Assembly: GCF_020171845.1 (NCBI RefSeq)
Contig: NZ_JAIVAM010000019.1
Span: 1-64,000 of the forward strand
DNA: 64,000 bases
Origin: Cytobacillus kochii
GTDB taxonomy: Bacteria; Bacillota; Bacilli; Bacillales; Cytobacillaceae
Direction of reading: 5' to 3'
Part shown: positions 62,734-64,000 of the stretch, piece after piece
Layout of the letters: every line of letters begins with the position of its first letter
How positions within the stretch are numbered: position 1 is the stretch's first letter
Made by a program: the position numbers and the translations under genes
Notes under the pieces: model-generated
The model's database searches: none
What the model was told of the DNA's origin: nothing
Seen by the model: the letters and a program-made list of their open reading frames with translations, nothing else

Positions 62734-63054
62734 TTATACATGAACACTTCTGTTCAATAATAAACTTTTAGGCTCGGCGGTAAAGTGAACATCATCTGTA
62801 CACAACGTTTTAATTTGATTAAGTATTTCTTCTGGCTCAGTACCTTCCACAATCACTTTCAATTCGTCTTTCGGGCGGACCATCATCAGAAAGGTTACGA
62901 GTTTTGACAAGTGAGAAGGTATCACTACATTATGTTGATAAAGAAAGTAAATTGTGCCGTCGTATTTAGATGCAGTTTGGTATATAGCGATCATTTTCTT
63001 TATAGTTAATGATTTTTCAAATTTTAAACTGGAAGAGATAATTTTTCTATTCAT
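62734..63054 (-). CDS. Degenerate HPr-like protein lacking both phosphorylation sites
   Basis: 106 residues. The segment AIYQTASKYDGTIYFLY and the later PKDELKVIVEGTEPEEILNQ align by eye with HPr (QTASKYDADVNLEY, then an ITISASG-type strand and a C-terminal helix). At the HPr His15 position this protein has Thr, Arg17 is Lys, and the Ser46 position is His, so neither PTS phosphorylation should occur. It has about 15 extra residues at each end. AAGGAG precedes the ATG. Role unknown. Confidence 0.65.
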   Translation of the reverse strand: MNRKIISSSLKFEKSLTIKKMIAIYQTASKYDGTIYFLYQHNVVIPSHLSKLVTFLMMVRPKDELKVIVEGTEPEEILNQIKTLCTDDVHFTAEPKSLLLNRSVHV

Positions 63055-63294
63055 GATATGTAACTCCTTTTAAAAGAATTTAATAAAAAATTACCCCTTT
63101 ATTTTTAAGTTAAACATTTTATAAATAGAATGTTTTACGTTTAATCAGTCTTGAATTTATTAATAGAAAAGTCGAATAACTTGATTCTGTTGATTAGGAA
63201 TGTAAAACTAAGGATGGAGCTTTTATCAACCTATTTTAAAATGTTTTGAATTAGGAAAGTAATAGATAGACAGGAATTTTTGGGAGGTAGTAAG

Positions 63295-64000
63295 ATGACT
63301 GAATATCGTGTAGAAAAAGATACGATTGGTGAAATGAATGTGCCTGCTGAAAAATATTGGGGTGCACAAACAGAAAGAAGTCGCAATAATTTCAAAATAG
63401 GTATTGAAAAAATGCCATTAGAGTTAATTTATGCTTTTACTACGATTAAACGCTCAGCAGCAATAGTCAATCATGAATTAAATAAGTTATCAGCAGAAAA
63501 GAAAAATGCAATTGTTGCAGCGTGTGATGAGGTGTTAGCTGGAAAATTTGATGAACATTTCCCTTTAGCTGTATGGCAAACAGGCAGTGGAACGCAAACA
63601 AATATGAATGTGAATGAAGTAGTGGCAAGACGGGCAAATGAATTATTGGATAATGAAGATATTTCCATTCACCCAAATGATGATATAAACATGTCGCAAA
63701 GTTCTAATGACACTTTTCCAACAGCGATGCATATTGCAGCACTGAACAGTGTGGATAAACATTTAATTCCTGCGCTTATTAGTTTAAAAGATGTCATTCT
63801 ACAGAAGGAAAACGATTTTGCAGATATCGTAAAAATAGGAAGAACTCATCTTCAAGATGCAACTCCGCTTACATTAGGACAAGAAATAAGCGGTTGGCGT
63901 TATATGTTAGAGAAGGATGAGCGCCTTATCAATGAAGCGAAACTAGCGCTAGGGGAACTGGCTATCGGTGGAACTGCTGTCGGAACAGGTATTAATGCTG
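63295..64000 (+). CDS. fumC: Fumarate hydratase class II, 5' part (cut by window end)
   Basis: The first 235 residues of a class II fumarase (full length about 460). MTEYRVEKDTIGEMNVPAEK, YWGAQTERSRNNF, VWQTGSGTQTNMNVNEV, SQSSNDTFPTAMHI and KIGRTHLQDATPLTLGQE are the substrate-binding motifs of the family. Converts fumarate to malate in the TCA cycle. ATG at 63295 with GGGAGGTAG upstream. The SS-loop signature GSSIMPGKVNP lies beyond the window. Confidence 0.95.
   Translation, partial: MTEYRVEKDTIGEMNVPAEKYWGAQTERSRNNFKIGIEKMPLELIYAFTTIKRSAAIVNHELNKLSAEKKNAIVAACDEVLAGKFDEHFPLAVWQTGSGTQTNMNVNEVVARRANELLDNEDISIHPNDDINMSQSSNDTFPTAMHIAALNSVDKHLIPALISLKDVILQKENDFADIVKIGRTHLQDATPLTLGQEISGWRYMLEKDERLINEAKLALGELAIGGTAVGTGINA

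Overview
The window is a chromosomal segment of a low-GC, Gram-positive, spore-forming Bacillaceae. Evidence: strong AGGAGG-type ribosome sites, frequent TTG/GTG starts, SAM-I (S-box) riboswitches, Fur 7-1-7 boxes, sporulation-linked genes (prkA, yhbH, spoVR), and gene order that follows, from memory, the Bacillus subtilis trnD to yhbA/yhbB/cspR/prkA/yhbH to yhcT/yhcU/yhcX to pgcA/yhcY/yhcZ/yhdB/yhdC to spoVR region, with insertions. The species cannot be read from the sequence; a relative outside the B. subtilis group is likely.

Layout. 1-2190: 3' end of a 23S rRNA, an unusually long 23S-5S spacer holding a large stem-loop repeat, 5S rRNA, and a 17-gene tRNA cluster closed by a terminator. 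2371-6319: Fur-controlled ferric-siderophore ABC transporter. 6437-16607: queG, yhbB-like amidase, trmL, a nitroreductase, prkA, a 54-aa gene, yhbH, a metallo-beta-lactamase-fold hydrolase and a Nudix hydrolase. 16623-24640: two tandem SAM-I riboswitches, each with its own promoter and terminator, followed by a homocysteine-synthesis operon: a MetY-type sulfhydrylase fused to a CoA-binding domain, a sulfonate/nitrate-type ABC transporter, an acetyl-CoA-synthetase-like ligase, and a homoserine dehydrogenase without an ACT domain. 25025-29694: TetR repressor and divergent RND efflux pump with an operator inside the pump promoter. 29847-39457: proC, cystine symporter, purine permease, Pit/DUF47 phosphate pair, HelD-like helicase, aldo-keto reductase, GlsB-like membrane protein. 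39650-50553: RluA-type pseudouridine synthase, yhcU, a BdbC/thioredoxin pair, yhcX, pgcA, yhcYZ two-component system, yhdB, yhdC, spoVR. 50599-64000: YitT protein, zinc exporter CzcD with CzrA, an OmpR-type two-component system, a CNNM/CorC-type protein, acetyltransferase, dicarboxylate symporter, XRE regulator, UspA protein, class A penicillin-binding protein, a degenerate HPr-like protein, and fumarase cut by the window end.

Most of the window is ordinary core genome; no phage, CRISPR array or intact insertion sequence was seen. The least ordinary parts are the tandem-riboswitch sulfur operon with its CoA-binding fusion, the repeat in the rRNA spacer, and two related hairpins that look like ends of an IS3-type element now serving as terminators.
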